Assembly: GCA_949358305.1 (NCBI GenBank)
Contig: OX442317.1
Span: 11,660,186-11,724,185 of the forward strand
Origin: Strigamia acuminata
Taxonomy: Eukaryota > Arthropoda > Chilopoda > Geophilomorpha > Linotaeniidae
DNA: 64,000 bases
Direction of reading: 5' to 3'
Shown here: positions 22,181 to 34,300 of the stretch, piece by piece
Layout of the letters: every line of letters begins with the position of its first letter
Numbering within the stretch: position 1 is the stretch's first letter
The notes under the pieces: generated by a model
Told to the model about the DNA's origin: nothing
The model's database searches: none
What the model saw: only the letters and a program-made list of their open reading frames with translations
Translations under genes and position numbers: made by a program

Positions 22181-22232
22181 ATTATTGGAAACGTATAATT
22201 TAAAAAAAAAACAGCTCTCAAACAAGACAAAC

Positions 22233-22466
22233 ATGCAAATTTTTGTAAAAACTCTTACAGGCAAATCTATCACTTTAGATTGTAACCCTGACGATACTAT
22301 AGAAACGGTCAAAGAAAAAATCCAAGATAAAGAAGGAATACCTGTTGATCAACAGAGATTGATATATGCTGGTAAACAACTAGAAGATTCAAGGCAATTA
22401 GCTGATTATAATATACAAAAAGAAAATACAATACATCTAGTATTGAGATTACGTGGTGGTGATTAA
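22233..22466 (+). CDS. ubi: Ubiquitin, single intronless unit
   Basis: Translation from the ATG at 22233 gives 77 residues: a full 76-residue ubiquitin plus one C-terminal Asp. Seven lysines are in the standard positions (6, 11, 27, 29, 33, 48, 63), the I44-equivalent hydrophobic patch is present, and it ends L-R-L-R-G-G-D, so it needs processing to expose the diglycine. By my comparison with canonical ubiquitin it carries roughly 14 substitutions, far more than any host ubiquitin, which is nearly invariant. A single, diverged, intronless unit with a short tail is typical of the viral ubiquitin of insect DNA viruses. Upstream in-frame codons exist but start at a TTG. Confidence 0.92.
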   Translation: MQIFVKTLTGKSITLDCNPDDTIETVKEKIQDKEGIPVDQQRLIYAGKQLEDSRQLADYNIQKENTIHLVLRLRGGD

Positions 22467-22690
22467 ACGACATGACTGCAGATTGAAAAAAACATGTAGT
22501 TTTATGCTAAATTGTAAACTGCCCATTAAACTTGAGTGATGACAAAGATTATACTATTACTTTAATGATGACGTTAATATTTCTTCAGCAATAAAAGATT
22601 GTATCCAAATAATAATTTTTTTTAATTTCTATGTCCTTTATTTCAATTTATTTCAGAACTGATTTCCACATCTTATTGTCCATTTTGCGT

Positions 22691-23236
22691 TCAGGTAAAA
22701 TCTAATTTTACATCTGGTAATCCTACGTAGGTTTTGAACCAATCTTCGGTATTTAGTCGTCTATCAGACAATCCATTAAAAACGATAATTGTTTTATTTA
22801 TATTATTACTGCTTATTATATTTTGTAATTGTATTTCACCTTTAATGCCTTTAATCAAAATAGGAAATTGTGATTGGTTGGATTTGCATATTACTTCCGT
22901 TAAAAAAAATAAATTATAATTTAATGTATTACATAATTTGATACATGTTCCTTTAAAATTCCATATCAAGAAAACCGGAATCAAATTGAACTTTTTATAA
23001 AGGAGACAAGCTCTGGTAGAAAGAGAAGCTTGGTTTTGTTGCAATTCGTCAAATACTATCAAACCTCGAACTAGATCTGGACTCTTTACTAAGTTTGTTA
23101 TTACTTTCAAAAAACTAAACAAATGAGTGACATCAATTACTTTGTTGAGATTAATAATTTCTAACAAATGTTGATTGATAATCCATTTCCATTGATCCGA
23201 TATCATATCAACAAGAGAAGAATCTATAGTAGACAT
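22691..23236 (-). CDS. Hypothetical protein, 181 residues, possible ATPase remnant
   Basis: Intronless ORF from ATG 23236-23234, convergent with ubiquitin. Around residue 60 a hydrophobic run followed by D-E (LIVFDE) looks like a Walker B strand, and the next 40 residues alternate helix and strand as in P-loop ATPases, but no P-loop (G-x4-G-K-S/T) is present. It may be an ATPase that lost its N-terminus, or something unrelated. Composition is viral-like. Confidence 0.45.
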   Translation of the reverse strand: MSTIDSSLVDMISDQWKWIINQHLLEIINLNKVIDVTHLFSFLKVITNLVKSPDLVRGLIVFDELQQNQASLSTRACLLYKKFNLIPVFLIWNFKGTCIKLCNTLNYNLFFLTEVICKSNQSQFPILIKGIKGEIQLQNIISSNNINKTIIVFNGLSDRRLNTEDWFKTYVGLPDVKLDFT

Positions 23237-23465
23237 TATAATCTGCCAATATTATTTGTTTGGATGTATATATATCAATAGTTATTAATTATTATTAATT
23301 AATAACTATTGATATGTGGTGTCCTGTATTAAACGTTTAAAATAAATATAAATAATAGAATAAATACTTATTTAAGAATAGATTCACACATAAATATTAA
23401 AACAACACATTTTTAAAAAAAACATTGTAATCTACAATTTAGTTTCATTACAATTGTTTCAGAGG

Positions 23466-23473
23466 ATATATAA
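23466..23473 (+). promoter_or_regulatory. TATA box of the retrotransposon-split gene
   Basis: GATATATAAG lies 39-46 bases ahead of the ATG at 23512, a normal spacing for a TATA promoter with a short leader. It supports the reality of the split gene. Confidence 0.45.
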
Positions 23474-23511
23474 GAATCTTCCTGTTTATCATTTTATTAT
23501 CATACATAAAG

Positions 23512-23627
23512 ATGTTAATGTACAATGTAAATGGATTCTGTGACATGGGGACCTACATCCCGTTTTGGATTCATGAAAAAAATTTTATTATTTTATTTTA
23601 TTATGGGAAAATTATACTACCATGTAT
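23512..23627 (+). pseudogene. 5' part of a viral-type gene disrupted by a retrotransposon
   Basis: From the ATG at 23512 about 38 codons are open up to the LTR boundary, rich in aromatic and hydrophobic residues. The last four bases (GTAT, 23624-23627) are duplicated at 39029-39032 on the far side of the 15.4-kb insertion, and the frame there continues without a shift to a stop at 39474. The intact gene would have been about 185 residues. I recognise no family. The gene is inactivated as a continuous unit. Confidence 0.7.
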
Positions 23628-24450
23628 TGTCGCGTCCTACCTGGTGATAGGTTTAATGAGCTAACGTGTATTACTTTACCTGTGATTCTACTAAATATGT
23701 AAATTACCCAAATGAATACTAAGTATATGTAAATGAACAAACGGGTTTATTCAATAGGCGTAAGCCTTAAAATACACTCAGTATAAAACTCGAGTCGACT
23801 TGGTCAGAGTCGAACAAAGGATTTCTCAAGATGGCGTCGTCGGTTCCGCGTGGTCGGCGGAACAAAGGCGGCGTCTCGAGTTGTCGTTAATTCGTCACGG
23901 ATTCGTCGTTCACGGACGCGGTGGAATGCTCTTTCGAGTCTTCTATCCGTGCCTGTTGTCTAGGGGTTGGTTTTAGCGTCGCAAGGCTCCGTCCAGAAAC
24001 GGGGAGTTTCTTACAGGGCACTCGGACACTTTAGTGGTGGAATAACCGTGGGTCGGTTATTCGGTGTGAATTCACAAGGGTTATTTTCCTGCTTTCGCGG
24101 GAAATAAACGCACAGTGTAAATTCGTGAGAGTTACAGTTGCACTGGAATCAGCGGTCCTCGATCAATCCTAACTTTTGGTGGAGTTGGCCTGACGGTGAG
24201 GTAGTTGCTGTGTTCTTGGTGTCGTTTGTGTAAGTTCTGATTTTAGGCGGGAAATTCTCCCTTTTATGGGTCAGTGTGAGGGGCCGGCGCAGCCAATGGG
24301 GGCTTGCCACCCGACGCCTCACTCCCCTAGGGGCACACACCTGCTCATGGAGAGGCGGAGCCAACATGAGGGGAACGACCGGTCTATTGCAGTGAGTCAT
24401 GGGGCAAATATCCGCTTGGAGAGAAATATTTAACCCCCATGCTCACCACA
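23628..24450 (-). repeat. 3' LTR of the outer element
   Basis: 823 bp; matches 38206-39028 except one visible difference (GTCGCAAGG here, GTCGCGAGG in the other copy). Moderately GC-rich compared with the viral genes around it. Confidence 0.95.
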
Positions 24451-24481
24451 CGTCCTTCCCCCAGCTTTGAACACGGGGTGT

Positions 24482-27400
24482 TCACAAGCGATCCCTAACT
24501 CTCCTCCAGCTCTCAGCCCGTGGTAAAGTATAATCAAAACTTAAGGCTGATGCCGGGATGTGAGGTGTCGGGAATAATCGGTTTCCATTGAGAATAGAGC
24601 GTGGGTCGCTTTGGTCATTCATGGAGAACCAAACATGTTTATTTTTTGGTTTGGATGTTGTTTTGGTCTGTGTACGCCTCGAGTATGTGAGGAATACAAC
24701 AAGATTTTCACTGTTGTTGTGGGGGGTTGATGTCTCTATGGTAATGGTCAGTACAAATGGGCTAGCCATCTGAGTTGGAATTGACTTTGGTGCTTTCGTT
24801 ACTCTGGGTTGATTCTGTGAGTTCCGTGATGAGTCTTGTTGCTCGCGATTGTCAGTCGATGGTGAAGTTGTTGAGGGCCCAACTGCAACTGGTGAAATGA
24901 CACACCAGGGATTGGTTGGCTCTTGGCTAGCTGATGTGGGTGGCCGAGACAGTCGGTATTTGTCGGCTGTTACTACATCCTTCCTCGGGAAATTTTCTAC
25001 CATCAGAATTTGTTGCGTTCCTGTCTCTGACTTGGCCTTGTTATGTGTCAAACCATAGCAGATGTTGCTGGTCGAGGAGACCATTTGGCCATTACCAGGT
25101 CTCAATGACGGAGGTATTCTTATACTTCCTTGATTAATGGTGGTCCATGCTTCTTTCGCCATCCATTGTAGGAGCGATTGGGTTATCGCCCAGTTGACGT
25201 GGGCTATTTGAGCGGGGTCGGTCTGAGTCAAAGCCAGCTTGGCAGCTGCTGGATCCTCAAACTTAGTCTGGTAAGCCTGCAGTTCTCCCAAGGTGGGATT
25301 TGTTGCTTCTCTTCGGTTCCGAGCGCCGAGATCCCGCTCCTCATACCACATAACGTCGGGGTGTGGTTTTGGCGCCTGAGGTGGCGGTGGAATGCGTGGA
25401 GCGCATAGGTCAGGTAGCTGGTATCCGACTGGCGCATGAGTCGCCGCTCCTGGTAGCAAGCTGTCAGGGGGCGACCACATGATCAGTGCCGTGGCCTTTA
25501 CCTCAAGGAGAGGTGGCCACTGCGGTTGGACCTGATGGGAGGTTGGCGCGATTGGGACGCTGTTTGCGGACGACTCTGGTCGATTTGCAAAGCATTCACG
25601 AAGGGCATGGGTCAGCGTCTCGGCCAGTTCCTTTCGGGAAATGGGTTTCTCCAGGTTCGGTTCTTCGTCCAATACCATTCGTTCTTCAATGGTCTTGCAC
25701 CATCCCTCTGGATCTTTCGGTCGGTCGAAGGACGACTCGATCACGGGTTTGACCCCTGGTGGGTCGAAAGCTTTGGCGTCGGTCGCCTTCTTCTTTTCGG
25801 CTGCCAAGATTGTCCACAACGTCTTGATCCGTTGTCGATGACAGAACCTGCGTTTCCGGTTCCGTATGGTGTTGGTCACGACGGTCTGTGAAGCGGTTGT
25901 CGTGGTCTTTTGATTCGGGCGATGGACGCCCATATGTTTGGAGATTGTCGACGTCTCGTTCGACGATTGCGCGGTCCGCACGAGAAAAGGGGAAGACGTT
26001 GCCTTGTCAGTCGCCTGTCTCTCCTGCTCGTCGACGTGATCACTCCACAGGTTAGAGGGCTCGGCTTCTTGATTGACCCGCGCTTCGTTGGACGAGGCAG
26101 GTACAACTTCAACTGATCGATGGCCTCCTTGGTGGATGACCACTTGAGTTCTTGAGCCGGAGCTGTTCGAGCGACTAAGCTGCGTCCTACTCGTCGATGG
26201 GCCGCTCTCCACGGAGGAGATGGCCTGTCTAATTCGAGCAGGGCCGCCGGTCAAGCTCTGAGCTTGCCTCTTTAATTTCCCCAATCGTTGGTCACTTCGG
26301 AGAATTGCGACTTGATGTAGTTGCCACATTTCAGCTTGAGTGGCGACAAAACCGACGGGCGGTATCCAACCTGGCGTTTGGTTGTCTTCTCGCACGTCTC
26401 GCAACCAATCTCGGACTTCTTCTGGAGAGAAGCCGTTTCGCTCTAACGCTCGGGTTACAGCGCGGGTCGTCGTACGCTCGAGGTGAGCGATTTCTTCGCG
26501 GACGATTCGCCTCTGAGCCTTGGGGGTCGGGGCGTTGCGCCACCTGAGGGAGGTGCGTTCGTCCGCCTTGGTACCTCCGTACCAAGCTCGAATTAATTCG
26601 TTAAAGATAGGGCTCGGCGAATCGAAATCGGGATCGATTTGCGGCCCCACTCTTTCACGCATGCTTTGCGGCGTATATTTCGCTAGTGTTCGCGGCTGGT
26701 CGAAGTGCTCCTCAATCGTTCGTGAGTATCGCAAGCGAATGGCCCAGGTGTTGGCGTTTTTCTCGGGGTACGCTTGACGAAAGAACTCCGGGGAAAACTT
26801 TGGCAGATATTGTGTCAGCCAATCCGCATCTACAGACTTTGTTTTGTAGCTGTGGATTATTTGCATCAGTTTGTAAGTATCGCTACCTTGTCCAGCTCTG
26901 CTCATGCCGGAACTAATTCTTTGAACTGCTTGATTGGCAGCAGTATCCTTGGTCGCACTGGGCAGTCTTTGAATTTCTTTCCAAATTTGGTCGTTAGCTT
27001 TGGAGTCCTTGAATGGAAGATCCGTTTCCAAATTGTAAATGTCGAAAATCCGTGCAATCAGGGTTTGATTCCACTTGCACCCATATCCATATGGTTTGCT
27101 CGGGATATTCTTTAATTTGTCCCAGAAATCTTTGAGTATTTTAAAGACAAATTGCATGCCTTTGTCTGATAATACTTTTTTCATGAATTTGAATCTCCGT
27201 GCTGTGTCGCTTAAATTCTCTGTGCTCTCCTCGGCAAAGCGTTTGGCCAGGGCGCCGATCTTAATCCGCCCAGTGGCAACATCTTCGGGATATTGTCCAA
27301 TGAGAAAAGAAGTGTTTTTTCTCATCTTCGGCCAACACGCTAGTTTTCTGGCTCGGTAATGGGTCTGCGCCCTGTCTGGATGGCTGGCAAGCGGGAGCTC

Positions 27401-30400
27401 GTGTAACGAACAGAGAATTTGTTTCTTCAGAGTTGACTGCACTGCTATCATTCTAGTGCTGTCTGGCTCACTCCAATTGTCCTTGAAGTTTGGACATAGT
27501 TTGTCTTGCTCATAATCTGTTTTTAATGCTCCTCTCTCCATTTTTGGCCTTTCTTGATTTTCTTCCAAAATTATTGTTGCTTTCTTTATCTCCTCCCCTC
27601 CCAAGATGTCTTCGTCTAACTGATTCGCTCTCTTGAGCTCTGAGAAGGAGCGGTTAGCCACAAACTCTTTATTGTGGTACCTCATAGTAAGATCGGGCGG
27701 TCGGCGCTTCATTGCAAATGGTTCACAATTGGCCGCTTGACTCTGCGCCGGTCGGTTCCTTTTTTCTCTTGTCTTTTTTCGTTTCTCTTTTTGGTTTTTC
27801 TTTCTGATGGGTTTAGTAACTTGAGGAGTTTGTAACGTCCCAACTGGAGGTGGTTGAGCCCTTTTTTCTAGCTGTTTTTGTTTCACCGTTGCTCTGGTTT
27901 TTATCGGGCTGCGTGCAGAGGCCCCAATTTGACGGTCAACTTTGGGATTATGCGACGTGTTTGATTGGTTAGGCTCATGAACGCAGTGTTTTAGTTTTTT
28001 CCTTTCATTCAGACAGAGGGTGCATTTATATTTGTTCATTGGGGATAACAATCGATTCCATTGTCTGTCTTCTCGCTCAGGATGATGTTCGTCGCATTTC
28101 TGTTTGGCATGGTGAGGATGATGTGTTTTATCATTTTCAGAAGTGCTTTCTTCTGCTTCCTCCCTCTCCGAAATCGCTTGCTCCGGTTGTTCTGGAGTTG
28201 TGGCGGGTTGAGATTCAGCGTTGAAAAATTCGTCCTCACTTCCTGCCGTCCCGTCAGTTTCGTCAATTTTTTGGAATGTGTTGACCCCGCTGCCACCTTG
28301 GCCGCTGTGAGTATGACCTGCCCATATTTCTTGGCGAAATTCTGGCGAGTATGGCTTCAATTCCCAGCCTTTTCGGTTTATACCGATACATTCTCGTTCA
28401 TCTGTTGTACGACTCGCGTCAATTTGCATTTGTTGCTCCACGATATCATCCAAACTGGTTAAATAAGTGTTCGTGCTCGAGATGTTCATATGTCGACGTG
28501 CTTGGCTGGTGCTTGTATTTCTCGTACCATCTCCTTCATCACATTGGTTTGAGTTATTTTGTTTAATTAAATCTTTAATTTTTTCCATTGGTTCTAATAT
28601 TGCTTGCCCTGCCTTATTTTTTTGTCCATGCTCATCACTAATATTCATGATTGGCAGTGGAGACAGTGTAGAAGCTCGTACATCGTTTAGCGTTTTGTTT
28701 TCGTCTTGGTCGCAGTTCACTCCTCCCGAAAAAGAAAAGACTGTTTTTGTTAAATTCTTTTTCTGTACAGTCTTGCCGTCTGATGCTTTCGTTAACAGCT
28801 TGGTCAGGTGGCCGACCTCGCTCGTTACTTCAGTGTGGCTTGGATATGAAGGAAGCGTTGCTTTTCTGTCTCGAGCTTTTTTCTTTGGCTTGTGTTTATA
28901 ATTTTCAAATTCAGACTCGAGGCAACTTAGTAGTGTTTTAGTTCTACTCGATGCTTCCCTTCTGTTGTCCTTTGTTGTTTGCTCGTTGACATGCGGCTTG
29001 GGATTGGTTACGAAATCCTTTTTCTTTTGTGAGCGAAGATGACAGCTCCGGGAAGATCGGTTTGAGGTGCTCGTGGGGTCAAGTCGGCGCTGGTCGCCGT
29101 CCCTGCCCGTTCGATTCCCCCTTGTGGACGACCGAGTTGGGTGGTCGTCGTCTGACGAGTCGGAGGGGTCGGAGGGGTCGCCATGGGGGCGATTCTCCGC
29201 TCCTCTAGGTGGAACTTCATCGCCATCTTGTGGCTTTTTCGGGCTTCCGGATGGCGGCGGCTCCTTTCCGTCGCTGCTCCCACAAAAAGAATGCCATTTA
29301 GTTTCTTCATTCTCTGGGCCTTTGCAGTCCTTATTTGTATTCTCCCTATCGAGTGAAGCGTTAGTGGTTGCTCCAGTTTCGGATCCCTTCGAGGGGTGAC
29401 GGTCCCTTGATTTCGGTTCCGGTCGGTCGTCCTCTTGGGATCTTCCTAATTTTGCCGCTTTCGTCGGCTTTGTTCTGCGCTTTCTTGTTTCCGTGTCAGA
29501 GCCACAGGGGGGCTCTTGATTTATTTTTTGGTCTTCCTCTCTTTTATTTCTCTCCGAAATGTCTTGTTCGTATTTTCTTTGGAATTTCTCTGTTTCTTTT
29601 TTCCAATTCTCGGCTTCCCATCTTTTCTGTTCATCAATTATAGCTTGTTTTTTAGCTTCATATTCTTCAGTCCATCTTTCTCGCTTCCATTCTTCCTGCT
29701 CTCTCAGGAATTGTTCTTTTTCCTTTTGGTGCTGAATTATGGCTTCTTCTCGTAATTTTTGCAGCTTTTCCATTTTATGTTGCGCCAGGAGTTCTCGGAA
29801 TTGGTCCTTGTAGTCTTGGACTTTTTTATGCTTTCCTTCTACGGTGACGTTCCATTCTTGCTTTATCTCGGCTTCCTGGTCTCCTCTCATTTTTTGTATC
29901 ATCTTTTCCGTTTGCTCGGCTGTCCTTTTGTCGCGAAGTTGTTTTTCTTCTTCTTCCTTCCAAAGTTCTTTTCTTTCTGCGCTCAGTCTTTGTTGCCGAT
30001 TTATTGTTTCCAATCTCGCTTCTTCTCGAGCCTTTTCGCGAGCTTTGTGAAAGGCTTTATGGGGGTCTGGTACGAAACCTCCTGTGTCACTGGGCATTTC
30101 TTGTGTCATGGGCGTCTCCGCTACCAGTCTTGCGACTGGCGTCGGGGCCTGTGTCACGCAAATAGCCTCAGTAAGTATCGTAATCGACTCCCAGGCTGAA
30201 GTTCCAAACGGAATGTTTGTTGCGACTTTTAGTTGAGCCGCTTGTTGCGATAAATAGATCAAATGGGCGACTTCCGGAGAAACTGGGGCAGGTCTCGCCG
30301 GGCCTCGGGAGGCCATCGGGGTCCTGTTCGTGTTCCGTACCGGAGTTTGGTTTATGGCGGCAGACGTTTGGTTCGTTGGTGGCAATGGGTTGGTGCTGAC

Positions 30401-30627
30401 TGTGTTTGTTCGCTTTGGAGTTTTCGTGGTCTCCTCGGCCACTAGTATCGGTACTCGTCCTGTTGTTGTATTGCGAATTTCTTTTTGATTCTTTAGGACT
30501 TCTGTATCGGTATCTTTGGTGGAGGGCATATTCAAGGAGAGCGGCTCCCGCTCGGGCTCGGTTAGGGCCTCGAGCAAAGCTGCTTCTTCCTCTTTCTGCG
30601 CCTTCGCCTTTCTTCGATTCGCTCGGG
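24482..30627 (-). CDS. Main part of the outer element's giant ORF (no reverse transcriptase)
   Basis: About 2,050 codons without a stop. The N-terminal third is highly charged coiled coil (Glu/Lys/Arg/Gln-rich, roughly the first 150-350 residues), followed by long Ser/Asp/Arg-rich disordered regions and a C-x2-C...C-x-H zinc-like cluster. Near residue 1060 a segment with H-E-L-P-L-A-S-H-P and later a W-P-K-M-R-K word closely resembles the H-H half of the Ty3/Gypsy integrase zinc finger, but the C-C half and the D,D-35-E core are missing. No F/Y-x-D-D, retropepsin or RNase H motif was found. The middle C-terminal half is helical and may be Gag-like. The frame runs uninterrupted to the Copia boundary and resumes beyond it at 37890-38124. 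Confidence 0.75.
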
Positions 30628-30632
30628 CTTTC

Positions 30633-31164
30633 TGTAGAACAGAGGGGCGCAGATATCGGCGAGATATCGCCGAGAAGCGTGCGGCAAATTGCCGTAATGG
30701 CGTCGGTCTGCGACGCGAACGTTTGCGATACGTCGCAATACGTTTCGTAACAAGCGCGCGGCTTAAGGCCGCTTATTCGCGCACAAAAGAGCACAGAAGG
30801 TGCTTTAAAGTAAGTACAATTGTTAAAACTACTAAAAACAATTTAATTAAACGAAAATACATTACTTTGATGTGGATAAACAGTCAGGGCAACACACGCC
30901 CGTGTGTTGCGCCATCTTGGATTTTGCAAGGAAAAACAAGTGTGGCACTCTAGTGCCAGATAATAACATTAACATTGAAAAATAGAACAAATCTCATTAG
31001 TAGATACATAAATCGTACGGAATTTCGTACGGAACAATCGTAAAGCAAATACAAATACCGCATTTGATTCTAAAGCAGTAAAAGTTTACATCGTGTGAAA
31101 TAAAACGCTAAATTGACATCAGAAACATTCGACATCGATCAAATAAATGGTCTTTAGACCCACA
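30633..31164 (-). repeat. 3' LTR of the Copia element
   Basis: 532 bp, no difference seen from the copy at 37358-37889. On the minus strand a GAAGAGGGGATT polypurine tract immediately precedes it (31165-31180). Confidence 0.95.
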
Positions 31165-31388
31165 AATCCCCTCTTCGATGGTGAATAATTACAGGGGAGA
31201 TAGCTAACAGATGCTGGAATTACAGTGTGTTATATTCAGAAAAACAAATAATATAGGCGAATAATCAAGCCGGGTACTGATATTGAAGAACTCTTCACTA
31301 AGGAAGCCCGAGGATTCCCACTGAACTCGATTATCCTCAACTTTGGGAAAAATAACTTAGGAATGTCATTATTGAAGGTAGTGCAGGT

Positions 31389-34300
31389 CTATGATCTGAA
31401 GATGTTGGCAATCAGCGATCGTAGACGCTCCGAACTGAGCCATTTCGTGAAAATGTCCGCGACATTGAACTCGCTTTCCACTTTTCGGAGATCAAAGCGT
31501 CCCGCCGTGAACCATTCCCTGAGCCAGTGATAACGAACGCGGATATGTCGAGTCTTCGAGTTCTCCACATCGTTTGAGGTGAACTGTATGCTGGCCAGGG
31601 CGTCGGAATAAACGACGGGTCGAGATAGGCGATTCAAAGCTGGAAACTGGGTGTACACGTGATTCAACCAATACAGCTCCTTGACACACTCAACAAGGGC
31701 GATAAACTCCGCCTCCATTGTTGAGCATGCCACGGTTGACTGTTTTCGGCAAGACCAGCCGATCGGTACGTTTCCAACATAGGTGATGTAGCCACCGAAG
31801 CTCAAGGATGTTTCTGGATCGCTTGCCCACGACGCGTCAGTGAATGCCCACAGTTGTGATGATGTGCAACCGGACAACTCAATGCACAAGTCCGCAGTGT
31901 TGGCGACGTATTGCATGACCTGTAGCAATGCACGGATATGCGTTTGATTGTAGCATGTGTTGAATTGTGCCAGAGCAATCACTGAGTAAAGAATGTCGGG
32001 GCGCGTTCTTGACGCCAGGAATAATAATGATCCAATGAGTGACCTGTAGGGAAAGTCTGCCAGATTTTCGGTTGACCCTCTCACGAGTGTGGTGCCGGGA
32101 GTCACGGGAACCTTGATGCGATTGTTGGTTGCAATGCCAAATTTCTTCACAAGTTTTGCGATGTACGCACGTTGTGTGATGAACGTGCGCCCTGCGTCAC
32201 GGATGAACTCAACGCCCAGTAGTCTCGTGATTGGACCAAGATTAACTATCTGGAACTTTGAACTAATGAGGGCAAGTAACTGGCTGAAAATGCTGTCTGA
32301 AGCATAAAAGAGAACAATATCATCCACATAGATCAACATTACGGCAGAATTCCCAAATGTGTAAACACAGTTACATGCCGGCATCTTCTTAAATCCAAGA
32401 TCTCGAAGGGCTTCATCCAGCTTTTCAAACCACTGCCTTCCTGATTGGTGCAGTCCGTAGAGCGATTTTACGAGTAGCCAAACGTTGTTGGGGTCGGAGC
32501 ATGTGGCACCTGCAGGGATCCTCATGTAAACCTTGTGTTTTAACTCACCATACAGGTACGCACATTTAATGTCAAGATGGGCGTCCTTCCAACCACGCAA
32601 CACAACCAGGAGACAGAAGAATAGGCGAATTAAAACAAAATTCACCACTGGGCTGAAAACTTCATCATAATCCACGCCCAGCGTTTGACGAAATCCCTGC
32701 GCGACTAGACGGGCCCTGTATCGTGTGATGGTGCCGGTTACATCCGTCTTCAATTTGAAGATCCACTTGCAGCCCAAGATGGTAGTGTTAGGTGGTCTAG
32801 GGACTTCTACATAGACCTCTCTCTCGACGAACGTTCCCAGCTCCTCATCGATGGCTTCGCGCCATTTCGGAGCGTCCGTGAATTTGGGTATTTCGGCATA
32901 AGAGGCCGGTTCCGTTCGACAAAGATGGGCTGCATGTTGGGGTCCTGGGATAATTGGCAACGTGTATTCAATATTGCGGAACGTGAAAAGTTCAGGCTCA
33001 TAGTCTATGTTGTTGAGCATGCAATATTCTTCAATGTCTTTCGGTGATCTGAGTCTGATTCCAGGCATTGGAAAATAGTAAACGTCGGTCCTAATCTTCC
33101 CAGGTACTTGATCTTTTCTAAGATGCTCTTCGCGTCTCCAATTACTACATTCGGAATTCCCGCCGACAAGTCGCCACATATGTGCTGTATGACGCTCAGT
33201 CGCTGCCGGAACTTCAGTTCCTGTTATGGGAGGAATCGGAGCAGGAGACATTGGGGTGTCATCGAATACTGGTACAGTATGACTTCCTGAGTCTGCTCCA
33301 CGCCCTTTACGACGATACGTGATATATCGTGCTGGCGAACCGGGCGGAGATTGATGAGCCAACTGTCCAGCTGACGCTTCAGATTGATGATGTGATCGGT
33401 CAGGCGAAGTTGGTGGAGTTTGGCGATGCGACCGAGCAGGTGAAGGTGGTGGAGTTTGACATGGCGATTGTTCGGGCGACGTGCCAGTGAATTCAGATGT
33501 TCCAGGATAAATTGAAAGTTCATCTATTTTATTAATATCGGCATCTGTATCGTCCTCATCTGGTGGAATCCATAGAATAGGATACGATTGAGATTGTCTC
33601 AAACTAGCTGAGCTTGGTAACTCCAACGCACATGCATCCAATAATCGCTGCTCAGGTGTCGTCGGAGGCGGCAAGTAGACAAGAGGTGTATGCATTGACG
33701 CAGATGTTGAAGTCTGGTTGTCATTGCCATTGTCATCATCGTTATCGCTGTTATCAGAGCGATCAGAATCAGACCCTTTCGGCCAACGATGATATCTGAC
33801 ATTATCGTCAAATGATACGGATTGTTGTCCATTGCCGTTTTCAAGGAATGTTTCATCAGGTCTTTGCGTTGAACCTCGCAAAGACTTCCGATAAGATTGA
33901 TGTTCGTCGATTTTAACGTGAATAGATTCATATACTCTGTCTTCGACTGGATTCCAGACTCTGTAGCCGCGAGTGCTGGTGGCGTAGCCAACAAGATATC
34001 CTTCCCAAGCACGCGCTTCCAGTTTCTTGCGTCCCGGTGCAGTGTAATGCACCCAACATTTGGATCCTATTTTACGTAGGTGGCGTAATGATAAATCTCT
34101 TTGTCGCCAAAGAATGTATGGGACTTGATGTTTCAGTCTGGAATGTGGGCTCCTATTCTTTATATACCCGAAGGTAACAGCGAGTTCGGCCCAGAGTGCA
34201 TCAGGGAGCTTTGTTTCTGAAATAATCGATCGGACACTGTCGGCCATTGTCCGGTTTATCCTTTCTGCTGTCCCGTTCATTTGTGGCGATGCGGGGTTAG

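Noticed and set aside
24149-24400. An 83-codon ORF present identically in both outer LTRs (also at 38727-38978)
   Set aside because: LTR regulatory sequence; no domain, and repeated only because the LTR is duplicated.
24588-30953. Numerous plus-strand ORFs of 60-146 codons opposite the giant ORF of the outer element
   Set aside because: They are antisense shadows of a long minus-strand frame; their residue composition mirrors its codon bias and none has a domain.
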